In this document: piece after piece, positions 35,642 to 44,865 of the stretch
Layout of the letters: every line of letters starts with the position of its first letter
How positions within the stretch are numbered: the first letter of the stretch is position 1
Source: Saprospiraceae bacterium
GTDB lineage: Bacteria > Bacteroidota > Bacteroidia > Chitinophagales > Saprospiraceae
Length of the DNA: 64,000 bases
Direction: 5' to 3'
NCBI GenBank assembly: GCA_016714025.1
Contig: JADJOB010000002.1
Coordinates: 1,954,001-2,018,000, forward strand
Notes under the pieces: generated by a model
Databases searched by the model: none
What the model was told of the DNA's origin: nothing
The model's input: only the letters and a program-made list of their open reading frames with translations
Program-made: the position numbers and the translations under genes

Positions 35642-35675
35642 GGAGTTGTTTTTTAGGAATAACTCCTTTTTTTTT
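35642..35675 (+). terminator. Intrinsic terminator between rnpB and porV
   Basis: GGAGTTGTT pairs with AATAACTCC (9 bp, one G-T) around TTTTAGG, followed by nine T. It terminates rnpB and touches the porV stop codon; the minus strand also has A/T-rich flanks and may serve porV. Confidence 0.75.
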
Positions 35676-36885
35676 ATTCTCCACTTTGATTTCCAACAGC
35701 ACCTCCGTCAAAATCATAACTGATGGAGAATCGGATGGTATTTGCTAGAGGACTTCTGTTATTTGTAGTAGGAACCAGATAGGAGAGGTTTAGTCCAAAC
35801 ACATTATACTTTACACCGCAGCCTAAAGTCATGTATTTACGGTTTCCTTTTAGTGCATTCTCATGGAAATACCCCATGCGGACAGCAAATTGTTTGTCAT
35901 ACCAATATTCCAAACCTAATGAATACATCAATTCCTGTAATTCTTCTTTTCCTCCTCCAGGTGCGTCATTTAAGGAACCAAAGATGCCTTCAAATAAACT
36001 TTTTTCACGATAGTCTGCTATTTTATTATTGTCGACATCGTAGAGTGGGTCCCCTGGTTTTCTAGGAGATGGGATTAATAATTTGTTGATTTCTAAGGTA
36101 GTCGTCAGGGAATTGTAATCATCAAAATTCATTTCATAAGCTGCTCCTAAAGCAAGATTGGTTGGAATGAAGTCTTTCACCAAGCCCTTGATATAAGTTA
36201 CTTTAGAACCAATATTTGTGATCGCAAGGCCGACGTTTAAATAATTTCTGCGGCCGCTTGCCCCTAATTTATTGCGATATAAAAATCCAAGATCTGCTCC
36301 AAAGGTTTTGGCAGAAGTGATATCATAAGCGCCTACCGTTTTACCAGTTGCAAGATTTGAATAAGCAAATTTCGCAGAAAGGCTGGCAGAAAATACATCA
36401 GAAAGTTTTCTGCTATAAGCTGCCGCAATTTCAAATTCATTGGGCTGACCGGTACCGATATCATTTCCATTTTCATCTCTGAAATCAATTTTACCTAAAC
36501 TAAAATAGCGAACGGCTAATCCTGCAGTTTGAAATTTATCGATTTTATAATATCCTGATAGGTACAGTAGATAAATATCATCAATACCAAGGTTTCTCAA
36601 CCAGGGAGAATAAGTTGCTGAGATGCCCATGTTGTTTTCTGACCAGGCCAGGCGAGCTGCATTGTGGTGCATTGCATTGGGGTCCGTTGATAAGGCAACG
36701 CCTGCATCCCCCAGACCACCTGAACGGGTATCCGGATTGATCCTTAAAAAGGGCAGTGCTGTCAAAATGGTATTTTGAAGGCATTCGCCACTGGCATCGA
36801 CAATACAACCTTTCGCAGGATTCCAGGTTTGAGCTGAAAGATTCATGCCTAGAATTAAAAAACAAATACAAGTTAGAAAACGCAT
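35674..36885 (-). CDS. porV: T9SS outer-membrane protein PorV
   Basis: 403 residues with a signal peptide ending near NLSAQT. PorV is a 14-strand FadL-like beta barrel that binds cargo after it leaves the SprA translocon and hands it to PorU for attachment or release. Recognisable segments are LRINPDTRSGGLGDAGVALS and DPNAMHHNAARLAW, and the C-terminal strand with Tyr/Phe near the end (IRFSISYDFDG). It follows porU on the same strand, the arrangement known from Flavobacterium. Confidence 0.92.
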   Translation of the reverse strand: MRFLTCICFLILGMNLSAQTWNPAKGCIVDASGECLQNTILTALPFLRINPDTRSGGLGDAGVALSTDPNAMHHNAARLAWSENNMGISATYSPWLRNLGIDDIYLLYLSGYYKIDKFQTAGLAVRYFSLGKIDFRDENGNDIGTGQPNEFEIAAAYSRKLSDVFSASLSAKFAYSNLATGKTVGAYDITSAKTFGADLGFLYRNKLGASGRRNYLNVGLAITNIGSKVTYIKGLVKDFIPTNLALGAAYEMNFDDYNSLTTTLEINKLLIPSPRKPGDPLYDVDNNKIADYREKSLFEGIFGSLNDAPGGGKEELQELMYSLGLEYWYDKQFAVRMGYFHENALKGNRKYMTLGCGVKYNVFGLNLSYLVPTTNNRSPLANTIRFSISYDFDGGAVGNQSGE

Positions 36886-36911
36886 AAAACAGGGATAATT
36901 GATTTAAAATG

Positions 36912-36919
36912 CAAATTTA
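36912..36919 (-). promoter_or_regulatory. -7 promoter element for porV
   Basis: Minus strand reads TAAATTTG, exact TAnnTTTG, 26 bases upstream of the porV ATG in the 113-base gap after porU. It suggests porV can be transcribed separately from porU. Confidence 0.45.
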
Positions 36920-36998
36920 GCATACAATTAGATATAATTCTTTTTTTAATATGATGCTGATACGGGAACTTATATATATCGTAAAAAACTACTTTTTA

Positions 36999-39900
36999 TT
37001 ATTTAAGTAGGACTAATTTTTGATAGGAAGACCGTTTGTGAATGATTTCATTTCCGGTTTTTGCATTCATGCTCAACCGATACAAATAAACGCCATTTGC
37101 CAAATCGCTCCCAAAATCATCCTTTCCATCCCATTTGATCCCTTCGATGCGGTACCCGTTGTTTAAGATGTTTTTAGTAAGGGTTTTGACTACGCGTCCA
37201 GAAATAGATTGAATCTGAACAATGATTTCCATTTCACTTGCAAGGATGTTGGTTTCAAACTGAAACTCCGTTTGATTGGAAAATGGATTGGGGTAGTTAT
37301 AGACCCGATCCACAGTAATATCCGATTCATCGATTACATTAAACTCCAGATGACCTGAACCGGGATTATTTGAAATATCCCAGGCTGTGATGGTAACGGT
37401 ATGTTTGCCGGGGCTTAAATTCTTTAATGGATAATTTAATTCGCCTTCCCGGGGATTGTTTAATTTAGATTTATAGACTTGATTCAAAATGATTGGAGCT
37501 TGTGAATTTTGATCTATCACAGCGGTCAAATCATGGCCGATGCTGTTGCCGCTGATATTAATTCCAAAATCATCGCTTAGTTGTGAATACAATATCGGAT
37601 TGCGGCTGCATATTCCTCCGTTTACAAAATCAGCATTGTTCATAAACACCTTTACGACCGGTGGCCGATCGTCTTTAATGCTATCATTGGAAACACCCCC
37701 AATAATTAAACGATCTTCATAACCTGCTGCATCTTTTGTTTTTTCATCTGTTGCATACAGGCTTATTTTTCCTTTACCAAATTCGTAATTGATATCTTTT
37801 GGAATAATAAATGAAAAATTCCATTTACCAGCATTCACATTTACCAATCCTTTGTAAATAATATTTTTTTGCAATTTATAAGTAGCAGTATAAGAAGTTG
37901 GATCATTTGCCTTCGTACGTAAACTTATTTCTTTGTCGTAAACGGTTACATAAAGTTTGCCGTTAAAATCGGATTGCAAAACACCGTTTTGATCTGTAAC
38001 CCGACCAATTACATTCATGTTTTCCAATGCATGAAAAGTATCGGCAACTGCAGCTAATGGCTTGCCATTAATTGAGTCGACTTCGTTTTTTAAAAGGGGG
38101 ATTGCCAATCGTTGAGCCGGATCTCCAAACAGTAAAAATTTACGGGAATTGGTTCGAATAAATCCAGCAGAATTATCATTTTTTGCACGCCGCATAATTT
38201 CACCTAAAGGCAATGGCAAGCTATTTTCAAATTGAAAGATGTAATTATAAACGGAACTGGTCAAATCAAAATTATCATCACTGTAAACCGCACGAACGGT
38301 TGAAAACAAAGCCAGAAATCCTCCTTGTTGATTGTGGAGTCCTTCTTCACCGGCATTTGTTTTTGTAGGATCATCAAATCCATTGAATGTGCATGATGCT
38401 ACAATTACCAATGGAAGTTTGTAATAATTTTCCAGTGTTTTGATGTCGGTATTTTGTAAGATTCGTTCTTGAGCCAATCCGCTGTAACCGCCATGCCCCA
38501 TATAATTAACGACCAGGGCACCTTGAAAAAAAGCATTGGCGAACGCTTTATTAACTTCCGGATAGCGTTCACCCCCTGGAGTTGTTACTTGCTCATAAGC
38601 ATCCAGGTGTATTTTTTCTTCATTATAAATAGGATAGCTGGAATGTACTGATTCGGAAATGCGCTCGGATTGATTAAAATGCACGTTGGAATCTTCATCA
38701 TCACTGGAGAATACAACATGAAGTCTCCAATCTTCCATCGTTTTTGGATCGGTATCGTAGCGAATGATTTTATCAACAAGATTTTTTGCTTCATCGGCAG
38801 TACGTGCTACCAACCTGCCAATGTTTAAATCCAATTTACCAATTAAATTGATCCCTTCTCCGGGATCCAATAAACCATAATAGTCATCTGTTGGAAAAGA
38901 AGTGATGGGATCCAGACTTTCGTCGGTCTCATAAGTTGGAACAAAATTCTGATCGGCATCTCGTTTATTAATATGTCGAAAATCATACGAACCATCACCA
39001 AACAATGCGAGGTATTTGAATTTTGGATTTCTTAAATACAACATGCGCATAAAATTGCGGACGGCTGTCGGATCTTGTGAGCCACTTGAAAATTCATTGT
39101 ACACCTGACTGATGTCAACGGTCTGCACGATCACATTAGAATGTTTGCTGCGATGGGTTTGGAGTCGTTCTGCTTCTGATTTGTAATCTTTATGATACAG
39201 GATAATCATTTCAGGATCCTTCAAGCCATGAAGATTTTGATTGCCAACGCTTCCAATAAATTGTGGAATATCAAAGTTCATGGATTCATCCAATACAACA
39301 AATTGTTTGTAGTTATTAATTGTACTTGATGTAAATCGAAGTTGATTATTAGTTAAGGCACCGTTTATTTGAGTTACTTCAAGGGGATTGGTAATGTCCC
39401 AAATTTTCTTTGCAGAAAGCACATTATCAATGGTAAATTGACTTGCATCAAAAGCAAAGGAAGCAGGATCCATGATGTACATCAGTTTATTAGACCAAAT
39501 CAATTTTTTCCAAACTGAAATTTGCATAAAATCGATCCAACCTTCAGAAACTGTTCCACCTGATTGAGGAAAGTTAATTTTAGCTTTTACCAAATCACTG
39601 ATTGGTTGAAATGATGCAGTCTTTCGGGCAATATTTGCAAATCGATTGATGCTGCTGTAGATTACATAGGGAATGGATACATCAACTTTTTGATTTTCGA
39701 CAATAGCTGATACGCTATGGTTTACAGGCGCCCGCCCGGCAAATGCAAAAGAAAATAATCCGGTTTTGTTGAGATCGATATGATCAAAAATAAAGCTATT
39801 TCCAAAATCAAATTCCCGGGTATTGCTGAGTTCTTCACCATACCAGTTTTTACCTGAACCTTCGCTGCCGGCATCTAAATCTAATAAATTTACCAAATCA

Positions 39901-40835
39901 TTTTCAATATGCTTAAAGTCAAAACTTGAATTCGTTTGATAACTGTAATTTGTTGGTCCATCTACTTGCGGGACACGTTTGCCGCGATTCTGATCAATTT
40001 TAATAAAGTAATACGATACATCTGAATATGGATTTTTTGTAAAACTGAAATCAGAAAGTGTGGATTCATATTGAAATAGATCCGGACCATTGGCGTAAAA
40101 TAAAATAAAATCATTTTCATCAAAACGACCGTCATCTTCTCCTTTGATAAAGATTGCATTTTCTTTTAAGTCGTCTTCAAATACTGCATCGGTTGATTCC
40201 GGAAGTGGACTGCCACCATTTCCATAAATTCTTATGTTTCTGGGGTCTAAGGTGTTAAAGTCCAGTTTGAGGTTTTTTTCCAAAAAACTCTTGTCAATTT
40301 TATAAACTCCTCGTTGTTTTATAGAAATTTTAAACCAGCTTCCATTGGAAAGGACTGATTCATTGGCATAATTCGGTAAAGGATTGGTGGGGAGGCCCGT
40401 AGGAATAAATTCGACTGTTAAATCAAACGCCTTCAAAATTTCAAGTTGTTGTGCATTCCGATAGGGAATCAGTTCAATGCTTGCAACATATTTATCGCGG
40501 GCTTTGAATACCTGCGCATGAATATCAAACTCGGGTTTAAGGAGTTTCATTGCGGCTTCTAATCCTGTAGTTTGGATTGCTTCTGTAGCTTTGGGGGTTA
40601 ATCGAACTTTTAATTCACCATTTCCTGCAACTTCAAATTCTTTTTTATAAATTGCGATACCAGGAAGGTCTGCCGAATTAAAAGATTGATCAAATCGAAG
40701 ACTTTGGATACTTTGACCTGAAGAATTACGTACTAACTGAGGATTCCAACTAATTTTTTCAGAGAATTGAAACGATTGTTGGGCCGAAAGAAAAAAAGTT
40801 CCGAAAACAAAAAACAAAATAATTTTGAGCTTCAT
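36999..40835 (-). CDS. porU: T9SS sortase PorU (C25 peptidase family)
   Basis: About 1278 residues. PorU is the cell-surface protease that removes the C-terminal signal of T9SS cargo and attaches it to lipopolysaccharide. A signal peptide (MKLKIILFFVFGTFFLSAQQ) is followed by the family N-domain, then the gingipain-like peptidase domain with His781 in NYMGHGGYSG and Cys815 in VASCTFNG, 34 residues apart. The C-terminus has a FlgD/T9SS-type beta domain (NYPNPFSNQTEF, GVYLYRLSM). The frame is open to 40892, but ATG at 40835 starts the signal peptide and was chosen. Confidence 0.92.
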   Translation of the reverse strand: MKLKIILFFVFGTFFLSAQQSFQFSEKISWNPQLVRNSSGQSIQSLRFDQSFNSADLPGIAIYKKEFEVAGNGELKVRLTPKATEAIQTTGLEAAMKLLKPEFDIHAQVFKARDKYVASIELIPYRNAQQLEILKAFDLTVEFIPTGLPTNPLPNYANESVLSNGSWFKISIKQRGVYKIDKSFLEKNLKLDFNTLDPRNIRIYGNGGSPLPESTDAVFEDDLKENAIFIKGEDDGRFDENDFILFYANGPDLFQYESTLSDFSFTKNPYSDVSYYFIKIDQNRGKRVPQVDGPTNYSYQTNSSFDFKHIENDLVNLLDLDAGSEGSGKNWYGEELSNTREFDFGNSFIFDHIDLNKTGLFSFAFAGRAPVNHSVSAIVENQKVDVSIPYVIYSSINRFANIARKTASFQPISDLVKAKINFPQSGGTVSEGWIDFMQISVWKKLIWSNKLMYIMDPASFAFDASQFTIDNVLSAKKIWDITNPLEVTQINGALTNNQLRFTSSTINNYKQFVVLDESMNFDIPQFIGSVGNQNLHGLKDPEMIILYHKDYKSEAERLQTHRSKHSNVIVQTVDISQVYNEFSSGSQDPTAVRNFMRMLYLRNPKFKYLALFGDGSYDFRHINKRDADQNFVPTYETDESLDPITSFPTDDYYGLLDPGEGINLIGKLDLNIGRLVARTADEAKNLVDKIIRYDTDPKTMEDWRLHVVFSSDDEDSNVHFNQSERISESVHSSYPIYNEEKIHLDAYEQVTTPGGERYPEVNKAFANAFFQGALVVNYMGHGGYSGLAQERILQNTDIKTLENYYKLPLVIVASCTFNGFDDPTKTNAGEEGLHNQQGGFLALFSTVRAVYSDDNFDLTSSVYNYIFQFENSLPLPLGEIMRRAKNDNSAGFIRTNSRKFLLFGDPAQRLAIPLLKNEVDSINGKPLAAVADTFHALENMNVIGRVTDQNGVLQSDFNGKLYVTVYDKEISLRTKANDPTSYTATYKLQKNIIYKGLVNVNAGKWNFSFIIPKDINYEFGKGKISLYATDEKTKDAAGYEDRLIIGGVSNDSIKDDRPPVVKVFMNNADFVNGGICSRNPILYSQLSDDFGINISGNSIGHDLTAVIDQNSQAPIILNQVYKSKLNNPREGELNYPLKNLSPGKHTVTITAWDISNNPGSGHLEFNVIDESDITVDRVYNYPNPFSNQTEFQFETNILASEMEIIVQIQSISGRVVKTLTKNILNNGYRIEGIKWDGKDDFGSDLANGVYLYRLSMNAKTGNEIIHKRSSYQKLVLLK

Positions 40836-40862
40836 TTTTACTGAGATAGGATTTAGTCTGTT

Positions 40863-40870
40863 CAAATGTA
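40863..40870 (-). promoter_or_regulatory. -7 promoter element for porU
   Basis: Minus strand reads TACATTTG, exact TAnnTTTG, 27 bases upstream of the chosen porU ATG. It supports that start, since the longer frame would begin upstream of it. Confidence 0.45.
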
Positions 40871-40902
40871 TCAAAAACGTCCTGAAAATCATATTATTGC
40901 CA

Positions 40903-41931
40903 ATGACACCATTTATTAAACGATTCTTGATGGCAATCAGTTGCTTGCTGGTTTTAGGTTTTTCAAAAACCAGTTTCGCCCAGGATCCGGTGTTTAGTCA
41001 ATATTATGCACAGTCTTTGCATATGAATCCTGGTTTTACAGGTTTGAGTTTTGCTCCTCGGTTTGAAATGATCTACAGAAACCAATGGCCTTTAATAGAT
41101 AAGTCTTTTGCCGGATATGTAACCTATGGTTTAAGCTACGATCAGTTTTTCAAAAAACTCAATAGTGGATTTGGAATTCAATTGATGGCCGATGATGCGG
41201 GAGGAGGATTGCTTAAAACAATCAAAGTGGCTGGTCTTTATGGATATCAGGCTCAAATTAGTGAATCCAATTATCTACGGGGTGGGATCGAATTGGCCTT
41301 TGTTCAAACGAATTACGACTGGGACCGATTGGTGTTTGGAGATCAGATTGATCCGGTTTTAGGACCCATTTCGCCGGGAGGAACCCCATATCCGACCGAT
41401 GAGTTCAGACCCGACAAAACCAGTGTTTCTTATTTAGATATTGGTACGGGACTCCTTTATTACAATCCATATTTTAATTTGGGTGTTTCAGCAAAACATA
41501 TCAATACGCCCCAAAATGATATTTTAAAAGTAAATGCTTCCAGCTATAATGGAATTCCAGTTCGATGGATGTTTCACGGGGGGATGCAACTTGATTTGGC
41601 AAGATCAAACCGGGTAGTATCGATCTTATCCCCGGCATTCCTTGTCGTAAAACAATCTGAATTTTTTCAGATAAACCTGGGGGCCCAATACCAATTTAGC
41701 ACGGTATTTGCCGGATTATGGTATCGGCACGCTCGAAATAATACGGATGCTTTGATTGCAGTCCTTGGATTTAAGAAAGGCGCCTGGAAAATGGGATACA
41801 GCTTTGATTTTACGCTTTCACAGCTGGGAATCGCCCAGGGAGGAAGCCATGAATTAAGTTTGGGACTGTTTTTAGGAGAGATCCGTAAGGAAAAGGCAAA
41901 TATCAATGATTGCTTCGAAGCCTTCCGGTAG
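40903..41931 (+). CDS. PorP/SprF-family T9SS membrane protein
   Basis: About 343 residues, outer-membrane beta-barrel. A signal peptide (about MTPFIKRFLMAISC to SFAQ) precedes DPVFSQYYAQSLHMNPGFTG and YRNQWP, the hallmark of the PorP/SprF family; SprF helps export the adhesin SprB, and PorP is a T9SS core protein. Bacteroidota carry several paralogues usually paired with large adhesins; none is adjacent here, so its cargo is unknown. I chose ATG 40903 over an upstream start that would overlap porU. It is inserted between porU and gldJ. Confidence 0.88.
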   Translation: MTPFIKRFLMAISCLLVLGFSKTSFAQDPVFSQYYAQSLHMNPGFTGLSFAPRFEMIYRNQWPLIDKSFAGYVTYGLSYDQFFKKLNSGFGIQLMADDAGGGLLKTIKVAGLYGYQAQISESNYLRGGIELAFVQTNYDWDRLVFGDQIDPVLGPISPGGTPYPTDEFRPDKTSVSYLDIGTGLLYYNPYFNLGVSAKHINTPQNDILKVNASSYNGIPVRWMFHGGMQLDLARSNRVVSILSPAFLVVKQSEFFQINLGAQYQFSTVFAGLWYRHARNNTDALIAVLGFKKGAWKMGYSFDFTLSQLGIAQGGSHELSLGLFLGEIRKEKANINDCFEAFR

Positions 41932-41940
41932 AAAAAATTC

Positions 41941-41973
41941 TTTGTCAATACAATAAATTATTATATAACTTTG
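41941..41973 (+). promoter_or_regulatory. Promoter of gldJ
   Basis: TTTG at 41941-41944 and TAACTTTG at 41966-41973, 21 bases apart: both elements of the Bacteroidota consensus. Start near 41977, leader about 22 bases. Confidence 0.65.
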
Positions 41974-41998
41974 TTCCCCTAAAAAAGAAAGTAGTAGG

Positions 41999-43501
41999 AT
42001 GAAAGGCAATTATTCAAAAATCGTCTTTTTGCTGGGCTTTGCATTGGTAATCGGAGCCTGTAGTAAAAGCAAACAAAACGAATCAAGCTCCACCGGTTGG
42101 AAATACAACGACAAGGAGTGGGGTGGATTCGAGAAAGTAGATTATAGAGGCCAGGCTACTGGTCCAAATCTAGTGCTCATAGAAGGGGGAACCTTTTTAA
42201 TGGGATTAACTGAAGAAGATGTAACTTATGAATGGAATAATATCCCCAGAAGGGTGACTGTTTCATCATTTTACATGGATGAAACGGAAGTGAGTAACAT
42301 CAATTACCGCGAGTACATTTACTGGTTAAACAGGGTTTACAAATCCTATCCGGAAGTTTACAAGAAAGCCTTACCAGACACACTGGTTTGGCGTGAGGAA
42401 TTGGCTTATAATGAGCCATTTGTGGAAACTTATTTCAGATATCCATCGTATGATGATTATCCGGTAGTTGGAGTAAACTGGCTTCAGGCTAATGATTTTT
42501 GTAAATGGCGTTCTGACAGGGTCAATGAGTTTATCTTAATTGAAAAAGGTATTTTGAATCCGAATCCAGACCAGGTTGACTCTGATAACTTTAATACCGG
42601 ATCTTATTTAGCCGGTCAATATCAGGGCAATGTGCGTAAAAATCTGGAAGACATTCAAACTGGCGGTGAGCGTCCTGTTAAGTTTGACGATGGTATTTTA
42701 TTACCGGTTTATCGCTTACCTACTGAAGCTGAGTGGGAATATGCTGCACTCGCTTTAAAAGGAAAACAATCCGATAATAAAGACGAATTAATCACAGATC
42801 GTAGAAATTTTCCTTGGGATGGAAATACAGCCCGTTACAAGAGAAGAGATAAATACATGGGAAATATTTTGGCTAACTTTAAAAGAAGCCAGGGTGACTA
42901 CATGGGTATGGCAGGAAAATTAAATGACCATGCTCATATTCCGGCACCAGTCCGGACATTTTTCCCCAATGATTTTGGCCTTTACAACATGGCAGGAAAT
43001 GTTAACGAATGGGTAGCTGATTTGTTCAGGCCTTTAACGTCAACCACCTTGCGTGATGTTGAAAACCATGATCTGAATCCATTCCGTGGTAATGAATTTA
43101 AAGAATTGGTGCTTGATGAATCTGGCAATCCAGTTGAAAAAGATAGCTTAGGAGATCTAAGATTCCAAATGGTTTCAGATTCAGCGGTAGAATTCCGTGA
43201 AAACTATAACAAAGGGGATGTTAAAACATACCGCGACGATGACGACGAAGTGATTAAATACCAATATGGTAAATCATCACTTATCAATGCAAAATCAAGA
43301 GTTTATAAAGGAGGTTCCTGGTCAGATCGTTTGTTCTGGTGTTCTCCTGGAGCTCGCAGATTTAAGGATGAAGATAAATCAGACCGTTCTATTGGATTCC
43401 GTTGTGCAATGACCCGTACCGGTGGACCAGAAGGAAATGAGGATGCTGGTGGTTTGGAGTTCAAACGCAAAATGCCGAAAGTCAAGAGAGACTATAAATA
43501 A
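41999..43501 (+). CDS. gldJ: Gliding motility / T9SS lipoprotein GldJ
   Basis: 500 residues. A lipoprotein signal with lipobox VIGAC (Cys21) is followed by a formylglycine-generating-enzyme-like (SUMF1) fold. Characteristic GldJ segments are LIEGGTFLMGLTEED, NNIPRRVTVSSFYMDETEVS, YPVVGVNWLQANDF, YRLPTEAEWEYAAL, AGNVNEWVADLF and YKGGSWSDRLFWCSPGARRF. GldJ is needed for gliding and stabilises GldK of the T9SS ring. It lacks evidence of enzyme activity in this family. The porV-porU-gldJ neighbourhood supports the call, and it is followed by a terminator before murF. Confidence 0.92.
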   Translation: MKGNYSKIVFLLGFALVIGACSKSKQNESSSTGWKYNDKEWGGFEKVDYRGQATGPNLVLIEGGTFLMGLTEEDVTYEWNNIPRRVTVSSFYMDETEVSNINYREYIYWLNRVYKSYPEVYKKALPDTLVWREELAYNEPFVETYFRYPSYDDYPVVGVNWLQANDFCKWRSDRVNEFILIEKGILNPNPDQVDSDNFNTGSYLAGQYQGNVRKNLEDIQTGGERPVKFDDGILLPVYRLPTEAEWEYAALALKGKQSDNKDELITDRRNFPWDGNTARYKRRDKYMGNILANFKRSQGDYMGMAGKLNDHAHIPAPVRTFFPNDFGLYNMAGNVNEWVADLFRPLTSTTLRDVENHDLNPFRGNEFKELVLDESGNPVEKDSLGDLRFQMVSDSAVEFRENYNKGDVKTYRDDDDEVIKYQYGKSSLINAKSRVYKGGSWSDRLFWCSPGARRFKDEDKSDRSIGFRCAMTRTGGPEGNEDAGGLEFKRKMPKVKRDYK

Positions 43502-43524
43502 ATCAAGAAATAATTAAAATTTGA

Positions 43525-43559
43525 AAAACTCACAGCAATCTTTGTTGTGAGTTTTTTTT
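43525..43559 (+). terminator. Intrinsic terminator of gldJ
   Basis: AAAACTCACA pairs with TGTGAGTTTT (10 bp) around an 11-base loop, followed by T to 43559. It begins 24 bases after the gldJ stop and ends 5 bases before the murF ATG. Confidence 0.8.
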
Positions 43560-43563
43560 ATTT

Positions 43564-44853
43564 ATGCAATATCCTGAATCATACCGGCGGTTTCTCGAGC
43601 AAGATGGCAAGGTGTTTACAGACACGCGAAAACCTTTGAAGGGTGGTATTTTTATTGCCTTGAGTGGCCCCAACCACAATGGCAACAGTTATGCCTTGCA
43701 GGCATTGGAACAAGGTGCAGCCTATGCAATTGTAGATCAATTTGTTTCTCAGGATCCTGGATTGATTCGTGTCGAAAACACCTTAAAGGAATTGCAGGAA
43801 ATGGCCAGGATTCATAGAAGAAGATTTAAAACAAAAATTATTGCAATTACGGGCACCAACGGGAAAACAACGACGAAGGAATTGTGCCATTCAGTTTTTT
43901 TGAGAGCATACCAAACGCAAGCAACGGAAGGAAATTTAAATAACCATATAGGGGTCCCATTAACGCTTTTAAAACTAAAGGAAGACACAGAATTTTTAAT
44001 TCTGGAAATGGGGGCCAATCATCCAGGAGACATCAACGAATTATGTGCGATTGCCGAACCGGATAGCGGCTTGATTACTAATATAGGTAAAGCCCATTTG
44101 GAAGGATTTGGAAGCTTTGAGGGGGTACTAAGAACCAAGCTTGAATTGTTTGATTACCTTAAGGCTCATGGAGGTCTGCGCTTTTGTAGTATGTTTTCTG
44201 ATCCTTTAAGAAAATATGCAAGCACTGAATCCGATGTAATTGCATTTGGACCACATCAGGATGCATGTGAATTTTCAGGCAGATTGATCAAATCATTTCC
44301 TGAAATTGCATTGGAATTTTACAATAAACAAGAATCATTTTTAATCGACTCCCATTTGTTTGGAGAATACAATTTCCAAAATATAGTTGCTGCTTCTTGC
44401 CTGGCAAGCTACTACGATGTCCCTCCAGCATCCATTCAAAAGGGGATAGCCGCTTATGTCCCCAACAACATGCGCTCGCAGGTTATTAAACACAATTCCA
44501 ATACCATCATACTCGATGCATACAATGCAAACCCAAGTTCTATGATCCAGGCAGTCAAAGCCTTCGAACAGATGGATTTTAAAAACAAATGGATTGTGTT
44601 GGGTGAGATGGCCGAACTGGGAAACTATTCAGAGGGTGAACATGAGGACTTAAAGAATCAGGTTTTGGATAAAGCGTTTCAAAAACGGATTTTTATTGGA
44701 ACCCGTTATCGTTTGGATGGAATTAAATTACCAGACATGCATTTTGAAGATGAAGCGTCTTGTAAAGCCTGGTTGGGTATGAATTGGCCGGTAGATACGG
44801 CAATTTTGATAAAAGGCTCTCGTGCAGCCGGATTAGAGCGATTGCTCCAATAG
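43564..44853 (+). CDS. murF: UDP-N-acetylmuramoyl-tripeptide-D-alanyl-D-alanine ligase
   Basis: 429 residues. MurF adds D-Ala-D-Ala to the peptidoglycan precursor in the cytoplasm. The Mur ligase ATP loop AITGTNGKTTTKE is near residue 95, followed by EGNLNNHIGVPLTLL, ILEMGANHPGDI (catalytic Glu) and the C-terminal ILDAYNANPSSM. The start is ATG just after the gldJ terminator T-tract, so its promoter must overlap that region or some readthrough occurs. gldJ-murF is a conserved order in Bacteroidota. Confidence 0.95.
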   Translation: MQYPESYRRFLEQDGKVFTDTRKPLKGGIFIALSGPNHNGNSYALQALEQGAAYAIVDQFVSQDPGLIRVENTLKELQEMARIHRRRFKTKIIAITGTNGKTTTKELCHSVFLRAYQTQATEGNLNNHIGVPLTLLKLKEDTEFLILEMGANHPGDINELCAIAEPDSGLITNIGKAHLEGFGSFEGVLRTKLELFDYLKAHGGLRFCSMFSDPLRKYASTESDVIAFGPHQDACEFSGRLIKSFPEIALEFYNKQESFLIDSHLFGEYNFQNIVAASCLASYYDVPPASIQKGIAAYVPNNMRSQVIKHNSNTIILDAYNANPSSMIQAVKAFEQMDFKNKWIVLGEMAELGNYSEGEHEDLKNQVLDKAFQKRIFIGTRYRLDGIKLPDMHFEDEASCKAWLGMNWPVDTAILIKGSRAAGLERLLQ

Positions 44854-44865
44854 GCTTTTATATCC

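Noticed and set aside
40836..40892. Longer porU start and longer porP start that overlap each other
   Set aside because: In both cases an internal ATG starts a clear signal peptide, and the porU promoter box lies in this interval.
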